DNA of 64,000 nucleotides, taken from NCBI GenBank assembly GCA_963848415.1, contig CAWKDN010000001.1, positions 124,001 through 188,000 of the forward strand. The letters are read 5' to 3'. The DNA is from CAVQBC01 sp963848415 (GTDB lineage: Bacteria > Actinomycetota > Thermoleophilia > Solirubrobacterales > Solirubrobacteraceae). The notes under the pieces are model-generated. The model did no database searches, was not told the origin of the DNA, and saw only the letters and a program-made list of their open reading frames with translations. A program made the translations under genes and the position numbers. This document shows positions 54,711 to 64,000 of this stretch, one piece after another (position 1 is the first letter of the stretch; each line of letters begins with the position of its first letter).

Positions 54711-55669
54711 TCGTAGACCTGCCGGTACTTGCGGACCAGCCGGATCGAGATCATGTTCAGGCCGAGCGTCAGCACGAACAGCGTGAAGCCGACCACGAAG
54801 ATGGTCTCGTACTCGATCGAGCCGGTCGGGATGTCGCCGCGCGCCGTGGCGGCGATGAACGCCGCCATCGACTGGTAGGACTCGTACGGGTTGAGCCCCA
54901 GCTGCGCGCGCTGGCCGCCGGCGATGAGGATGATCACCGTCTCACCCACAGCGCGCGAGGCGCCGAGGATCAGCGCGGCGACGATGCCCGACAGCGCGGC
55001 CGGGAAGACGACGCGCAGCGAGGTCTGCAGCTTGGAGGCCCCGAGGCCGAAGGCGCCCTCGCGCAGCGAGGCGGGCACCGCGGACATCGCGTCCTCGGCG
55101 ACCGACGCGATCGTCGGCAGCACCAGCAGGCCGAGGATGATGCCGGCCGCCAGCGCGTTGAACTGGTTGACCGGGAGGCTGAACCAGCCGCGCAGGATCT
55201 CGGGCGTGAAGAAGGTCAGGGCGAAGTAGCCGAAGACGATCGTCGGCACGCCGGCGAGCGTCTCGAGCACCGGCTTGACCACCTTGCGCACGCGCCGCGG
55301 CGCGTACTCGGAGAGGTAGATCGCGCACAGCAGCCCGAGCGGGACGGCCACCAGCAGGCCGATGCCCGACAGGTAGACCGTCCCCCACACGAGCGGAAGC
55401 ACCCCGAAGGACTGCTGGTCGCCGCGCAGCAGCGGCGTCCACTTGGTGCCGAAGAGGAAGTCGGCGATCGGCACGTCGCGGAAGAACGCGACCGTCTCGC
55501 GCACGAGCGAGAGCACGATCAGCACCGTGATCAGCACCGAGAGCGCGGCGGCCCCGAACAGGACGACCTTGATGACGCCCTCGAAGCGCGAGCGGACCGA
55601 CGGGGTCCGGACCAGGCTGGTCCGGACCCCGGTGGCGCCGGGGGATGCGGGTGTGACGTTCCCCGCCAT
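54707..55669 (-). CDS. pstC: Phosphate ABC permease PstC
   Basis: A 320-residue permease: FLFGTKWTPLLRGDQQSFGV, CAIYLSEYAPRRVRKVVKPV, LAGVPTIVFGYFAL and the EAA loop LREGAFGLGASKLQTSLRVV are all PstC-specific. It follows pstS by 3 nt and overlaps pstA. Confidence 0.95.
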   Translation of the reverse strand: MAGNVTPASPGATGVRTSLVRTPSVRSRFEGVIKVVLFGAAALSVLITVLIVLSLVRETVAFFRDVPIADFLFGTKWTPLLRGDQQSFGVLPLVWGTVYLSGIGLLVAVPLGLLCAIYLSEYAPRRVRKVVKPVLETLAGVPTIVFGYFALTFFTPEILRGWFSLPVNQFNALAAGIILGLLVLPTIASVAEDAMSAVPASLREGAFGLGASKLQTSLRVVFPAALSGIVAALILGASRAVGETVIILIAGGQRAQLGLNPYESYQSMAAFIAATARGDIPTGSIEYETIFVVGFTLFVLTLGLNMISIRLVRKYRQVYE

Positions 55670-55672
55670 CGG

Positions 55673-56644
55673 CTACTGCGCGCCTTCCGCCTCGGTCAGC
55701 GCCGTCTTGGCCTCGCCGGCCTGGGCGGAGGTCAGCGGCACGATCTTGGCCGCCTTGGCGATGGTGTCCTGCTGGGCGACGACGAAGTCCATGAACGCCT
55801 TGACCTCCGGCCGCGCGAGCGCCTTCGAGGACGGGTACATGAACAGCGGGCGCGCCAGCGGCTTGTAGCTGCCGTCCTGGATCGTCGCGGCGCTCGGCTT
55901 CACGCAGCCGTCGCCGTCGTCGACGCCGATCAGGTTGAGCTGGTCCTGCGCGGACTCATAGAAGGAGAAGCCGAAGTAGCCGAAGCCGCCCGGATCGCCG
56001 GAGACGCCGGTGACGAGCTGGTTGTCGTCCTCGGAGGCCTCGTAGTCCTCCCGCGTGACGCCCTCTTCGCCGTTGACCTGCTCGGTGAAGAAGTCGAAGG
56101 TGCCCGAGTCGGTGCCCGGCCCGTAGAGCGAGAGCGCGGTGTCCGGGAAGCTCGGGTCGACCTCGGAGAGGTTCTTGACCTTCGAGCCCTTGTCCCAGAC
56201 CTCCTTGAGCTGGTCGACGGTCATGCAGTCGACGACGAGCTCCTTGTTGGAGACCACGGCGATGCCGTCGTTGGCGATCTGGACCTCGCCGTAGGTGACG
56301 CCGGCCTTCTCGCAGGCCGCGGTCTCGTCCTCCTCGATGCCGCGCGAGGCGTCGGAGATGTCGGTCTCGCCGGCGCAGAACTTCTCGAAGCCGCCGCCGG
56401 TGCCGGACTGGCCGACCGAGATCTTCACGCCGGGCTGCTCCTCATTGAAGAGCTCGGCCGCCGCCTGGGCGAACGGGAAGACGGTCGAGGACCCGTCGAT
56501 GCGGATCGAGCCCGAGAGCTCCTCAGAGGACCCCGAGGAGCCGCCGGAGCCGGACGAGCTCTCCTCGTCGTCTCCGCAGGCCGCCACGCCGAAGGCAAGG
56601 ACCCCGGCCAGAGCCAGCAACAGCAAGAACCTGATCGACTTCAT
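55673..56644 (-). CDS. pstS: Phosphate-binding lipoprotein PstS
   Basis: A 323-residue exported lipoprotein (lipobox FGVAACGDD, Cys23; a Ser/Gly-rich linker follows). The phosphate-binding residues lie in IDGSSTVFPFAQAAAELF, GQSGTGGGFEKFCAGETDIS and YGPGTDSGTFDFFTE. ATG 56644 is preferred over 56689 because GAGGGG lies 5 nt before it and the signal peptide then begins properly (MKSIRFLLLL). A Pho box lies about 64-107 nt upstream. First gene of pstSCAB-phoU. Confidence 0.95.
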   Translation of the reverse strand: MKSIRFLLLLALAGVLAFGVAACGDDEESSSGSGGSSGSSEELSGSIRIDGSSTVFPFAQAAAELFNEEQPGVKISVGQSGTGGGFEKFCAGETDISDASRGIEEDETAACEKAGVTYGEVQIANDGIAVVSNKELVVDCMTVDQLKEVWDKGSKVKNLSEVDPSFPDTALSLYGPGTDSGTFDFFTEQVNGEEGVTREDYEASEDDNQLVTGVSGDPGGFGYFGFSFYESAQDQLNLIGVDDGDGCVKPSAATIQDGSYKPLARPLFMYPSSKALARPEVKAFMDFVVAQQDTIAKAAKIVPLTSAQAGEAKTALTEAEGAQ

Positions 56645-56707
56645 CGAACCCCTCATCTCGGTTGCATTGAGCGGCGGCGAGGCTTCCACGCGAGCGGCCG
56701 GAAGCCT

Positions 56708-56751
56708 GTTACGAGCCTGTGGCCGCCTTGTGAAAAGCGTGTGAACTGCGG
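56708..56751 (-). promoter_or_regulatory. Pho box upstream of pstS
   Basis: Four 11-bp units on the plus strand: GTTACGAGCCT, GTGGCCGCCTT, GTGAAAAGCGT, GTGAACTGCGG. On the coding strand of pstS the last two read as the TTCAC-type PhoP repeat known from Streptomyces. The tract lies inside the last codons of the upstream winged-helix gene. Confidence 0.72.
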
Positions 56752-57092
56752 GCCGGGCCCTCCTGGCCGCGCTCCGGGTCGAACCGGTAGCCGAAGCCGA
56801 AGTGCGTGTGGATGAAGCGCCAGCCGGGCAGCGCGGAGGCGAGCTTGGCGCGGAGCTTGTGGACGTAGACGTCCACCGAGCGGTCGTTGTCCCTCAGGGG
56901 CGCCGACCACACGGTCGCGTAGAGCTCCTCACGCGGCACGATCCTGCCCTGCCGGCGCGCCAGGGCCGCCAGCAGCTCGAGCTCGCGCAGCGAGAGCGCC
57001 AGCGCCCGGCCGCGCGCGAGCACGAGGTACTCGGCGGGACGGATCTCCAGATCCCCGGCCCGCAGGACCTCCTCCTCGTCGGACGACCCCAT
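56709..57092 (-). CDS. Receiver-less PhoB-type winged-helix regulator
   Basis: 127 residues consisting only of an OmpR/PhoB effector domain: LSLRELELLAALARRQGRIV, PREELYATVW, DNDRSVDVYVHKLRAKLASA (recognition helix) and RFIHTHFGFGYRFDPE. It has no receiver, yet the domain closely resembles that of the complete regulator at 51053 (DRSVDV, RKLR/HKLR, HTHFG-GYRF). It is directly upstream of pstS and has Pho boxes at both ends. It may compete with or replace the phosphorylated regulator. An acidic N-terminus (SSDEEEV) precedes the domain. Confidence 0.85.
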   Translation of the reverse strand: MGSSDEEEVLRAGDLEIRPAEYLVLARGRALALSLRELELLAALARRQGRIVPREELYATVWSAPLRDNDRSVDVYVHKLRAKLASALPGWRFIHTHFGFGYRFDPERGQEGPARSSHAFHKAATGS

Positions 57093-57139
57093 GGCACGGC
57101 AAGCCTCACGGTGTCGCCCGGCGCCGCGGTTACCGGACG

Positions 57140-57172
57140 GTGAAGCGGTTGTGAAACGATTGTGAACGCGAG
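57140..57172. promoter_or_regulatory. Pho box between the winged-helix and DUF47 genes
   Basis: Three contiguous 11-bp direct repeats: GTGAAGCGGTT, GTGAAACGATT, GTGAACGCGAG. The reverse strand reads GTTCAC-type units like the Streptomyces PHO box. It ends 23 nt before the TAGGGT -10 of the DUF47 gene, a good activator position, and lies 48 nt before the divergent regulator start. Confidence 0.78.
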
Positions 57173-57195
57173 CCCGAGCGCGCGCCCGGGCGACC

Positions 57196-57201
57196 TAGGG
57201 T
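57196..57201 (+). promoter_or_regulatory. Putative leaderless -10 of the DUF47 gene
   Basis: TAGGGT ends 7 nt before ATG 57209; no consensus -35 is visible, fitting activation from the adjacent Pho box. Confidence 0.5.
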
Positions 57202-57208
57202 CGCGGCC

Positions 57209-57838
57209 ATGTGGCCGATGAAGCCGCGGCCCGACGCGGAGCTCCTCGGGCTCTTCGAGGAGTCCGGCCGCAACGTCCAGCGCGTGTCGCTGCTCTTGCG
57301 CGACCTGCTCGCCGACTACCCGGAGCGGGCAGGGCTGGCGCGCGACATCCTGCTCTGCGAGCAGGAGGGCGACCGGATCGCCCACGACATCCTGCACCGA
57401 CTCGCCGAGGGCGACCCGCGCCGGGCGCCGATCGACCCGGCCGACGTGCACGCGCTGGCCGGCGCCCTGGACGACGTGGTCGACTACGCCGAGGAGGCGG
57501 CCGACCAGCTCAGCCTCTACGGCGTCGAGGCGCCGATGGAGCAGGCCCAGACCATCGCCGGCGTGCTGGTCGGGGCCTCCGAGCAGGTCGCCTCCGGGCT
57601 GCGCGGGCTGCGCAGCGGCGCCGAGATCTCCGCTCACCTGGTGGAGATCCACCGGCTCGAGAACGAGGCCGACCAGATCGTCCGCGCCGCCGTGGCGTCG
57701 CTGTTCGCCGACGGGATCGACCCGATGATGGTCATCCGCTGGAAGGACATCTTCGAGACGCTCGAGTCGGCCGTGGACGCGTGCGAGACGGTCGCCAACG
57801 TGCTCGAGGGGATCTCGCTCAAGCGGGTGCGGCGCTAG
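57209..57838 (+). CDS. DUF47 (PhoU-like) protein
   Basis: A 209-residue helical protein of the DUF47 family: LFEESGRNVQRVSLLLRDLL, LLCEQEGDRIAHDILHRL, ALDDVVDYAEEAADQL and IHRLENEADQIVRAAVASLF, with acidic metal-binding pairs. Usually DUF47 precedes a Pit-type phosphate permease, which is absent here. It is preceded by a Pho box, so likely induced by phosphate starvation. It overlaps the convergent BTAD gene by 20 nt. Confidence 0.92.
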   Translation: MWPMKPRPDAELLGLFEESGRNVQRVSLLLRDLLADYPERAGLARDILLCEQEGDRIAHDILHRLAEGDPRRAPIDPADVHALAGALDDVVDYAEEAADQLSLYGVEAPMEQAQTIAGVLVGASEQVASGLRGLRSGAEISAHLVEIHRLENEADQIVRAAVASLFADGIDPMMVIRWKDIFETLESAVDACETVANVLEGISLKRVRR

Positions 57839-59885
57839 AGGACCCCGGGAAGGGCTCTGGCGTGATCTGCAGCTCGGCCATCCGCGCCCGGTAGCGGCCG
57901 TAGCGCCGGCGCGCCTCGCCGTGGCGGCGACCGGCGACGAGCGCATCGACGAGCTCGAGATGGGCGCGCTCGTCGTAGGCGTCGGCCTCCAGGATCCTCA
58001 CCAGCCGGCGCACGGCGGCGTCGTGATCGGCCTCGGCGACGTCCGCGCGGGCGAGCCGGCGCAGGACGGCGACGTGCAGGTCGCGCAGCTCGTCGCGCAG
58101 GTCGGCGGCCCATTCCTCGTAGCGATCCTCCTCGAAGGCGTCGCCGCGGTAGAGGCGCTCCGCCGCCTCGAGCTGCGCGCGGTCACCGGACCTCAGGGCC
58201 GCGCCGGCCGATCGCTCGAAGCGCTCGAGGTCGACGTCGACGGCCTCGAGGTCGAGCCGGACCGCGCGCGCGTCGCCGCGGACGAGCGCGTCGCCGGCGC
58301 CGGCGCCGGTGCGCCCGGGATCGAGCACCCGGCGCAGGGTCGAGAGCAGGACGGAGAGGCGCGGGCGGCTGCGGGCGGGATCCTCGCCCGGCCACAACGT
58401 CTCGAGCAGCTCGTCGCGGGCGACCGGCCGGCCGCGGGCGGCCACCAGCAGCTTGAGCAGGTCGCGCGCCTTGCGCGAGCCCCACTCCGGCAGCCGCACG
58501 GGCTCCCCGCGCCGCAGGACGGCGAAGGCGCCGAGGCACAGCACGGTGACGGCGGGCTCGCCCTCGAGGGCCAGGCGCCGTTGCACCGCGGCCGCTCGCG
58601 CCGCGTGGCCGCGCGCCCCGGTCGCCGCCAGCTCCGCGCCCGCCAGCCCGGCCAGCTGCGCGCCGCGCGCGCCGCCCTCCAGCTCGGCCAGGCGCAACGT
58701 GGCCAGGTTCTCCCCCACCGGGTCGCCGAGGTCGCGCCACAGTGCGATCGCCTGCTCGACGTCGGCGAGGCCCGTCTCGCGGCCACGGGTGGCGGCGCGC
58801 ACGGTCAGCGCGCCGGCGAGCGTCTCGCGGTCGCGGCGCCGGCGGGCGCTCGCAGCGGCCGCGTCGGCGCGCTCGGCGGCGGCGGCCGGGTCGCCGGCGG
58901 CGAGCGCCGCCTCGGCCGCCGCCAGCAGCGCGCGAGCCTCGTCCATCCCCGGATCCTCGAGCGCCGCCCGCGCGGGCGCGGCGGCCGCGGGCGGATCCTC
59001 GACGGCGAGCACGCGGACGAGCCCGATGAGCGCCGGGACGAGCGCGTGGCGGTCGCCGGCGGCCTCGCCGACCGCGAGCGCCTCCTCGTAGGCCGCGCGC
59101 GCGAGTGCGGGCTCCCCGCGCGCGCGATGCAGGTCGCCGAGCACGCGCAGGGCGTTGCCCGCGAAGGCCTGGGCGCCGCCCGGGGCGAGGGCCTGGGCGG
59201 CGCGCAGGTCGGCGAGCGACTCGTCTAGGCGGCCGAGGTGCAGCAGCGCCTCGGCGCGGTTGGTGAGCGCCAGCGCCTCGAGCGAGGCGACTGCGCCGCC
59301 GGCGGCGGCGGCCAGGCCGGCGTCGAGCTCGGTGATCGCGGACGTGAAGTGGCCCTCTTCCAGCAGGCGCGAGCCACGGTTGGCCCGCAGTCGCAGGAGC
59401 TGGACGGGATCGCGCGCGGCCTCGGCATGGGCGAGGGCGGCGTCGTAGTGGCGCTCGTTGGCGGCGCGATCGCCCTCGAGCGCCGCCCGCAGCGCCAGCG
59501 CGGTGTGCGCGGCCGCGAGCGCGCGCTCGTCGGAGCCCGCGGTGGCCAGGCCGAGCGCCCGCTCCGCGTCCGCGGCGACCCCCTCGCGGTCGCCCCGCCG
59601 CCAGCGCGCGCTGGCCCGCCAGGCGAGGACGAGCGCGGCGTCGGCGGCAGTCCCGCGGTCGTCCTCGCCGGCGCCGGTGTCGTAGGCGGCGAGCGCGTCG
59701 TCGAGCTCGCCGCGGAGGTGGTGCACGACGCCGGTCCGCCAGGCCACGGCGGCGACCGGCGCGCCGGCGGCGGCCGCCTCGCGGGTGACGGCCAGCGACT
59801 CGTCGAGCCGCCCGGCGTCGCGCAGTGCGTCGGCGCGCGCGAGCGCGCGCACGGCCTCGGAGCGATCTGCGCGGAGCCCGGTCAC
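57819..59885 (-). CDS. TPR plus BTAD transcriptional regulator
   Basis: A 688-residue regulator. Residues 1-430 are TPR-like helical repeats (ADALRDAGRLDESLAVTREA, LHLGRLDESLADLRAAQAL). From about 440 follows a winged helix (VTVLCLGAFAVLRRGEPVRL, WGSRKARDLLKLLVAARGRP, ARDELLETLWPGEDPARSR) and a bacterial transcriptional activator domain (LEAAERLYRGDAFEEDRYEE, YDERAHLELVDALVAGRRHG). The order, sensor first and DNA-binding last, is the reverse of AfsR/SARP proteins. GTG 59885 is the natural start; upstream reading is Arg-rich non-coding text. Target unknown. Confidence 0.85.
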   Translation of the reverse strand: MTGLRADRSEAVRALARADALRDAGRLDESLAVTREAAAAGAPVAAVAWRTGVVHHLRGELDDALAAYDTGAGEDDRGTAADAALVLAWRASARWRRGDREGVAADAERALGLATAGSDERALAAAHTALALRAALEGDRAANERHYDAALAHAEAARDPVQLLRLRANRGSRLLEEGHFTSAITELDAGLAAAAGGAVASLEALALTNRAEALLHLGRLDESLADLRAAQALAPGGAQAFAGNALRVLGDLHRARGEPALARAAYEEALAVGEAAGDRHALVPALIGLVRVLAVEDPPAAAAPARAALEDPGMDEARALLAAAEAALAAGDPAAAAERADAAAASARRRRDRETLAGALTVRAATRGRETGLADVEQAIALWRDLGDPVGENLATLRLAELEGGARGAQLAGLAGAELAATGARGHAARAAAVQRRLALEGEPAVTVLCLGAFAVLRRGEPVRLPEWGSRKARDLLKLLVAARGRPVARDELLETLWPGEDPARSRPRLSVLLSTLRRVLDPGRTGAGAGDALVRGDARAVRLDLEAVDVDLERFERSAGAALRSGDRAQLEAAERLYRGDAFEEDRYEEWAADLRDELRDLHVAVLRRLARADVAEADHDAAVRRLVRILEADAYDERAHLELVDALVAGRRHGEARRRYGRYRARMAELQITPEPFPGSSSAAPA

Positions 59886-60139
59886 GTCCCGGGCGGGAGC
59901 ATATCTCCGGGCGCACGCGGTCCGGAGCGCCGGGCGGCCGGCGGGCGGCTGTCTCCCCTGGCCGCGGTGGGGGCGCCCTCGCGCGCGAGGGACGTGCGGC
60001 CTTCGAGGCTGGCGCGCCCCCGGCCGCCCGGCGACCCGGACGGCCCGGCCTCGCACCCGACGCCCTCCGTGGCGGCGACGCGAGCAATTGAGGCGATCGG
60101 GATGATCGCCGTGGGGCCTTCGGCGGGCTTCAGGTGGGA

Positions 60140-60505
60140 TTAGGGCGACCGCGGCGCGGCACGTCGGTGCACGCGCGTCCTCGCCTGGCGCGGGCGCTGG
60201 TAGTCCCTGCCCGCGGCCAGCACGAACACGTCGCTCACGGAGCTCGGCCCGGGAGACCTGAGCCGCACCTGAAGCGAGTGCGGTCGCGCCCCTCGACGCT
60301 GGCCACGGGCTCCTGGTCGACGAATCCCTGAACCTCGCTGCGTGAGTAGGCGACCACGAAGAAGTCGATCCGCCGCGCGGGGACGCGCGTTCGCCACCGC
60401 ACCTGGATCCGGTCGCCGCTGCGTCGCGCGCGGAGACCGAGCGGGCGCGGGACGGGCGGCGCCACGCGCCGCACCGTGGGGATGCGGACGACCGCGCTGC
60501 TGAAG
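60140..60505 (-). pseudogene. Remnant of a beta-rich (FN3-like) exported protein
   Basis: Two frames joined near 60270 read as the C-terminal end of a beta-sandwich: GLRARRSGDRIQVRWRTRVP, ARRIDFFVVAYSRSEVQGFV, DQEPVASVEGR, then VRLRSPGPSSVSDVFVLAAG. Nothing upstream looks like the rest of the protein and the frame is broken, so this is a fragment. The 254 bp between it and the BTAD start (59886-60139) hold nothing I can identify. Confidence 0.45.
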
Positions 60506-60746
60506 GCGCTCGCGCCGGGGTGGAGGCGCGGACCGTGACTGGGGTCCGGCCCGACCGGCGCGGCAAGCCCCAGCCCGATCAGCACCCCGCGACGCCACGC
60601 CTCACCCACGAACCCTACGTCGAGTACGAGATGGTCGTGCACATAAGCGGAAATAGTCCGCTCAAGTGCACGCGCGTGGCGGCCGGAGCGGAAGCTCCTG
60701 CACTTTGCCCCATAGCGGAGCAAACTGCCTTAGGACCCCCGAGGCG

Positions 60747-62630
<1,884 letters not shown>

Positions 62631-62636
62631 AGCAAG

Positions 62637-62642
62637 AGGGTA
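62637..62642 (-). promoter_or_regulatory. Putative leaderless -10 of the ABC-F gene
   Basis: TACCCT on minus, 6 nt before GTG 62630. Confidence 0.4.
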
Positions 62643-62661
62643 GGCGGGAGCCGGCCGCCCG

Positions 62662-63491
62662 CTAGACCTCGTGCTCGTCGCGCGCCGAGCGCCCGGCGGT
62701 CGCCGCGCGCGAGCCGGCGACGCTCCCGGCCTCGCCCAGCCGGACCGTGACCTCGTGCTCGTCGGTGCCGCGCACCAGCCCGACCGTCAGGCGCCGGCTG
62801 CGAGTCGCGTCGTCGGCGGCGGCGTAGAGCGCGGCGACCGATCGCAGCTCCCGGTCCCCGGCGGTCATCAGCACGTCGCCGGTCCGGATCCCCGCCCTGG
62901 CTCCCAGCCCGCCGTCGCCGACGGCCCGGACGAGCAAGCCGGCCGCCGGCGGCAGCCCGACGGATTCGCGCACCGCGATCGTCACGTGCGCCGCCGCGAG
63001 CGTCAGGCCGAGCCGCAGCGGCGCGTCGGCGGGTGGCCGCGAGCCCTCGAACTCGAGCCAGCAGCTTGCGCAGAAGGGTGGCGAGCAGGTCGTGCTCATC
63101 ACGGGTGAGCGCGTCAAGAGGCGACGTTCGTTGGCGAGGTGGGCCGGGACGACGCGCTCGAACAGCTCGCGGCCTCGCGCCGTGACCGTGATGAGCGTAT
63201 TGCGCCCGGAGTCCGGGTCCGGGCGCCGCTCGACGAGGCCTCGGCGATGAGGCGGTCCATGCGAACGCTGATCGTCCCGGAGGTCAGCCCGAGCTCGTCC
63301 ATGAGGCGACGCTGGCTGACGCGCTCGTCACCGAGCCGCGCCAGCGTGACGAGCACGGCGAAGGTCGCGGCGCTGAGCCCGTGTGCTCTGAACGTCCGCT
63401 CGAGCTCGGTCTCGAGATGACCGCGCAGGCGCGCGAGCCGGGCCACGACGGCCACGGGCGCGACGTCGAGGTCGGCCTCGCGCTCCGCCAC
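62662..63491 (-). CDS. MarR-PDZ fusion regulator (multiple indels)
   Basis: Read as one gene with indels repaired. The MarR part begins GTG 63491: VVARLARLRGHLETELERTF, LSAATFAVLVTLARLGDERV, LMDELGLTSGTISVRMDRLI. A missing G near 63236 shifts frame to GLVERRPDPDSGRNTLITVT, ARGRELFERVVPAHLANERR. Indels near 63106 and 63063 join this to LEFEGSRPPADAPLRLGLTL and a PDZ domain (AAGLLVRAVGDGGLGARAGI, RTGDVLMTAGDRELRSVAAL). So a DNA-binding domain is fused to a peptide-binding one. Repaired length is about 277 residues. Each part alone looks well conserved, so error is more likely than decay. Confidence 0.65.
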
Positions 63492-63877
63492 GAAGCGATC
63501 AGCGTGTCGACATCCGCGAGCACGCGGACCTCAAGGCCGCGATCGTCGCCTTCTACGAGGCCCGCAAGCCGACCGCCGCGCTCTGCCACGGCACCTGCGC
63601 GCTGCTCGACGTCAAGACCTCCGACGGGCGGTTCCTGATCGAGGGCAAGACGATGACTGGCTTCGCCAACCTCGAGGAGGACTTCGGCAACGCGGCCGTC
63701 GGGCAGACGATCATGCCCTACCGGATCGAGGACGAGGCGAGGTCGCGAGGGGCCAACTTCGTGCAGGCCGGGCTCTTCAAGGCCTTCGCCGTCCGGGACA
63801 TGAACCTGATCACCGGCCAGCAGCAGTACTCCGGCCGGAAGGTGGCCGAGCTGGTCATCGACGCGCTCGGGGACTAG
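63492..63877 (+). pseudogene. DJ-1/PfpI-family protein missing its N-terminus
   Basis: The frame opens at about 63500 with DIREHADLKAAIVAFYEARK, then KPTAALCHGTCALLDV (nucleophile Cys in CHG), EGKTMTGFANLEEDFG, IMPYRIEDEARSRGANFVQA and DMNLITGQQQYSGRKVAELV. About 85-95 N-terminal residues with the first strands are missing, and the break abuts the divergent MarR start. An internal ATG at 63653 would give a 74-residue piece without the Cys. So this is a truncated gene. Confidence 0.7.
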
Positions 63878-64000
63878 CTCGGCGCGACGGCGTCCACCGC
63901 CACGGGACCGGCGCCGCGGGCGCGCACCACCAGCCGGTGGCGCCGGTCGCGCAGCCGCGGCGACTTGAACACGACCTGGCGGTCGGCCGTGGTCCCGGCG
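63874..64000 (-). CDS. C-terminal end of a beta-rich protein (partial)
   Basis: The last 41 residues of a gene running in from the right edge: QVVFKSPRLRDRRHRLVVRA then RGAGPVAVDAVAPS and a TAG. This looks like the end of a carbohydrate-binding or Ig-like exported domain. It shares bases with the PfpI stop. Nothing more can be said from the visible part. Confidence 0.45.
   Translation of the reverse strand, partial: AGTTADRQVVFKSPRLRDRRHRLVVRARGAGPVAVDAVAPS

Noticed and set aside
59886..60566. N-terminal extension of the BTAD regulator
   Set aside because: Reading upstream of GTG 59885 is Arg/Pro-rich without structure, and it overlaps the FN3-like remnant in another frame.

Overview
The window is very GC-rich (no value computed). 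It carries actinobacterial-type genes: BTAD regulator, TadE-like pilins, PknB-type kinase, DUF3467, MarR-PDZ fusion. The best guess is an actinobacterium of the Thermoleophilia/Solirubrobacterales type. This is inference from gene content and style; no rRNA gene or other phylogenetic marker is present.

Layout. 1-6091: two parts of a System I (Ccm) cytochrome c maturation pathway, ccmF-ccmE on minus and a TlpA/CcmG-CcmH-CcdA operon on plus. Between them lie a zinc-ribbon protein, an MTH1187-type protein, a damaged aldo/keto reductase, a damaged LysR gene and tRNA-Gly(CCC). 6117-14070: housekeeping genes (argS, rlmH, M48 protease, phosphoesterase, lipoprotein plus Ser/Thr kinase, tgt, MarR). 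14295-16393: small unknown, MarR/cupin pair, VOC protein. 16393-23753: minus-strand run uvrC-rapZ-gap-pgk-tpiA-gpmI. 23848-28924: secreted TIM-barrel protein, molybdopterin oxidoreductase coupled to a PLP lyase, methyltransferase. 29067-37489: peptide-type ABC importer followed by sulfatase, SDR and crotonase in one operon. 37500-46514: mostly membrane and lipid genes, an EgtB-like protein, and several truncated genes. 46609-50457: GFA protein, then a TadE-like cluster ending in a TadE/M15/lytic-transglycosylase fusion. 50656-57838: phosphate regulon (pstSCAB-phoU, two related winged-helix regulators, DUF47 protein) with two clear Pho boxes. 57819-64000: BTAD regulator, ABC-F protein, MarR-PDZ regulator, and remnants or partial genes at the edge.

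Two window-wide patterns matter to a reader. First, many otherwise conserved genes carry single-base indels (ccmF, aldo/keto reductase, LysR, M48, tgt, egtB, a Tad gene, MarR-PDZ). This looks more like base-level sequence error than true decay, so affected genes are described as repaired. A second set (LysR, PAP2, antiporter, PfpI, a repeat-type surface protein) lacks whole segments. Second, many start codons sit 6-10 nt after a TANNNT -10 element, which suggests frequent leaderless transcription; two loci have one near-symmetric -10 that could fire in both directions.

Functionally the window links cytochrome c maturation, lower glycolysis, phosphate uptake under Pho control, and an uptake/desulfation/beta-oxidation-like module. 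All function calls come from reading motifs in the translated sequence; no database search was run.
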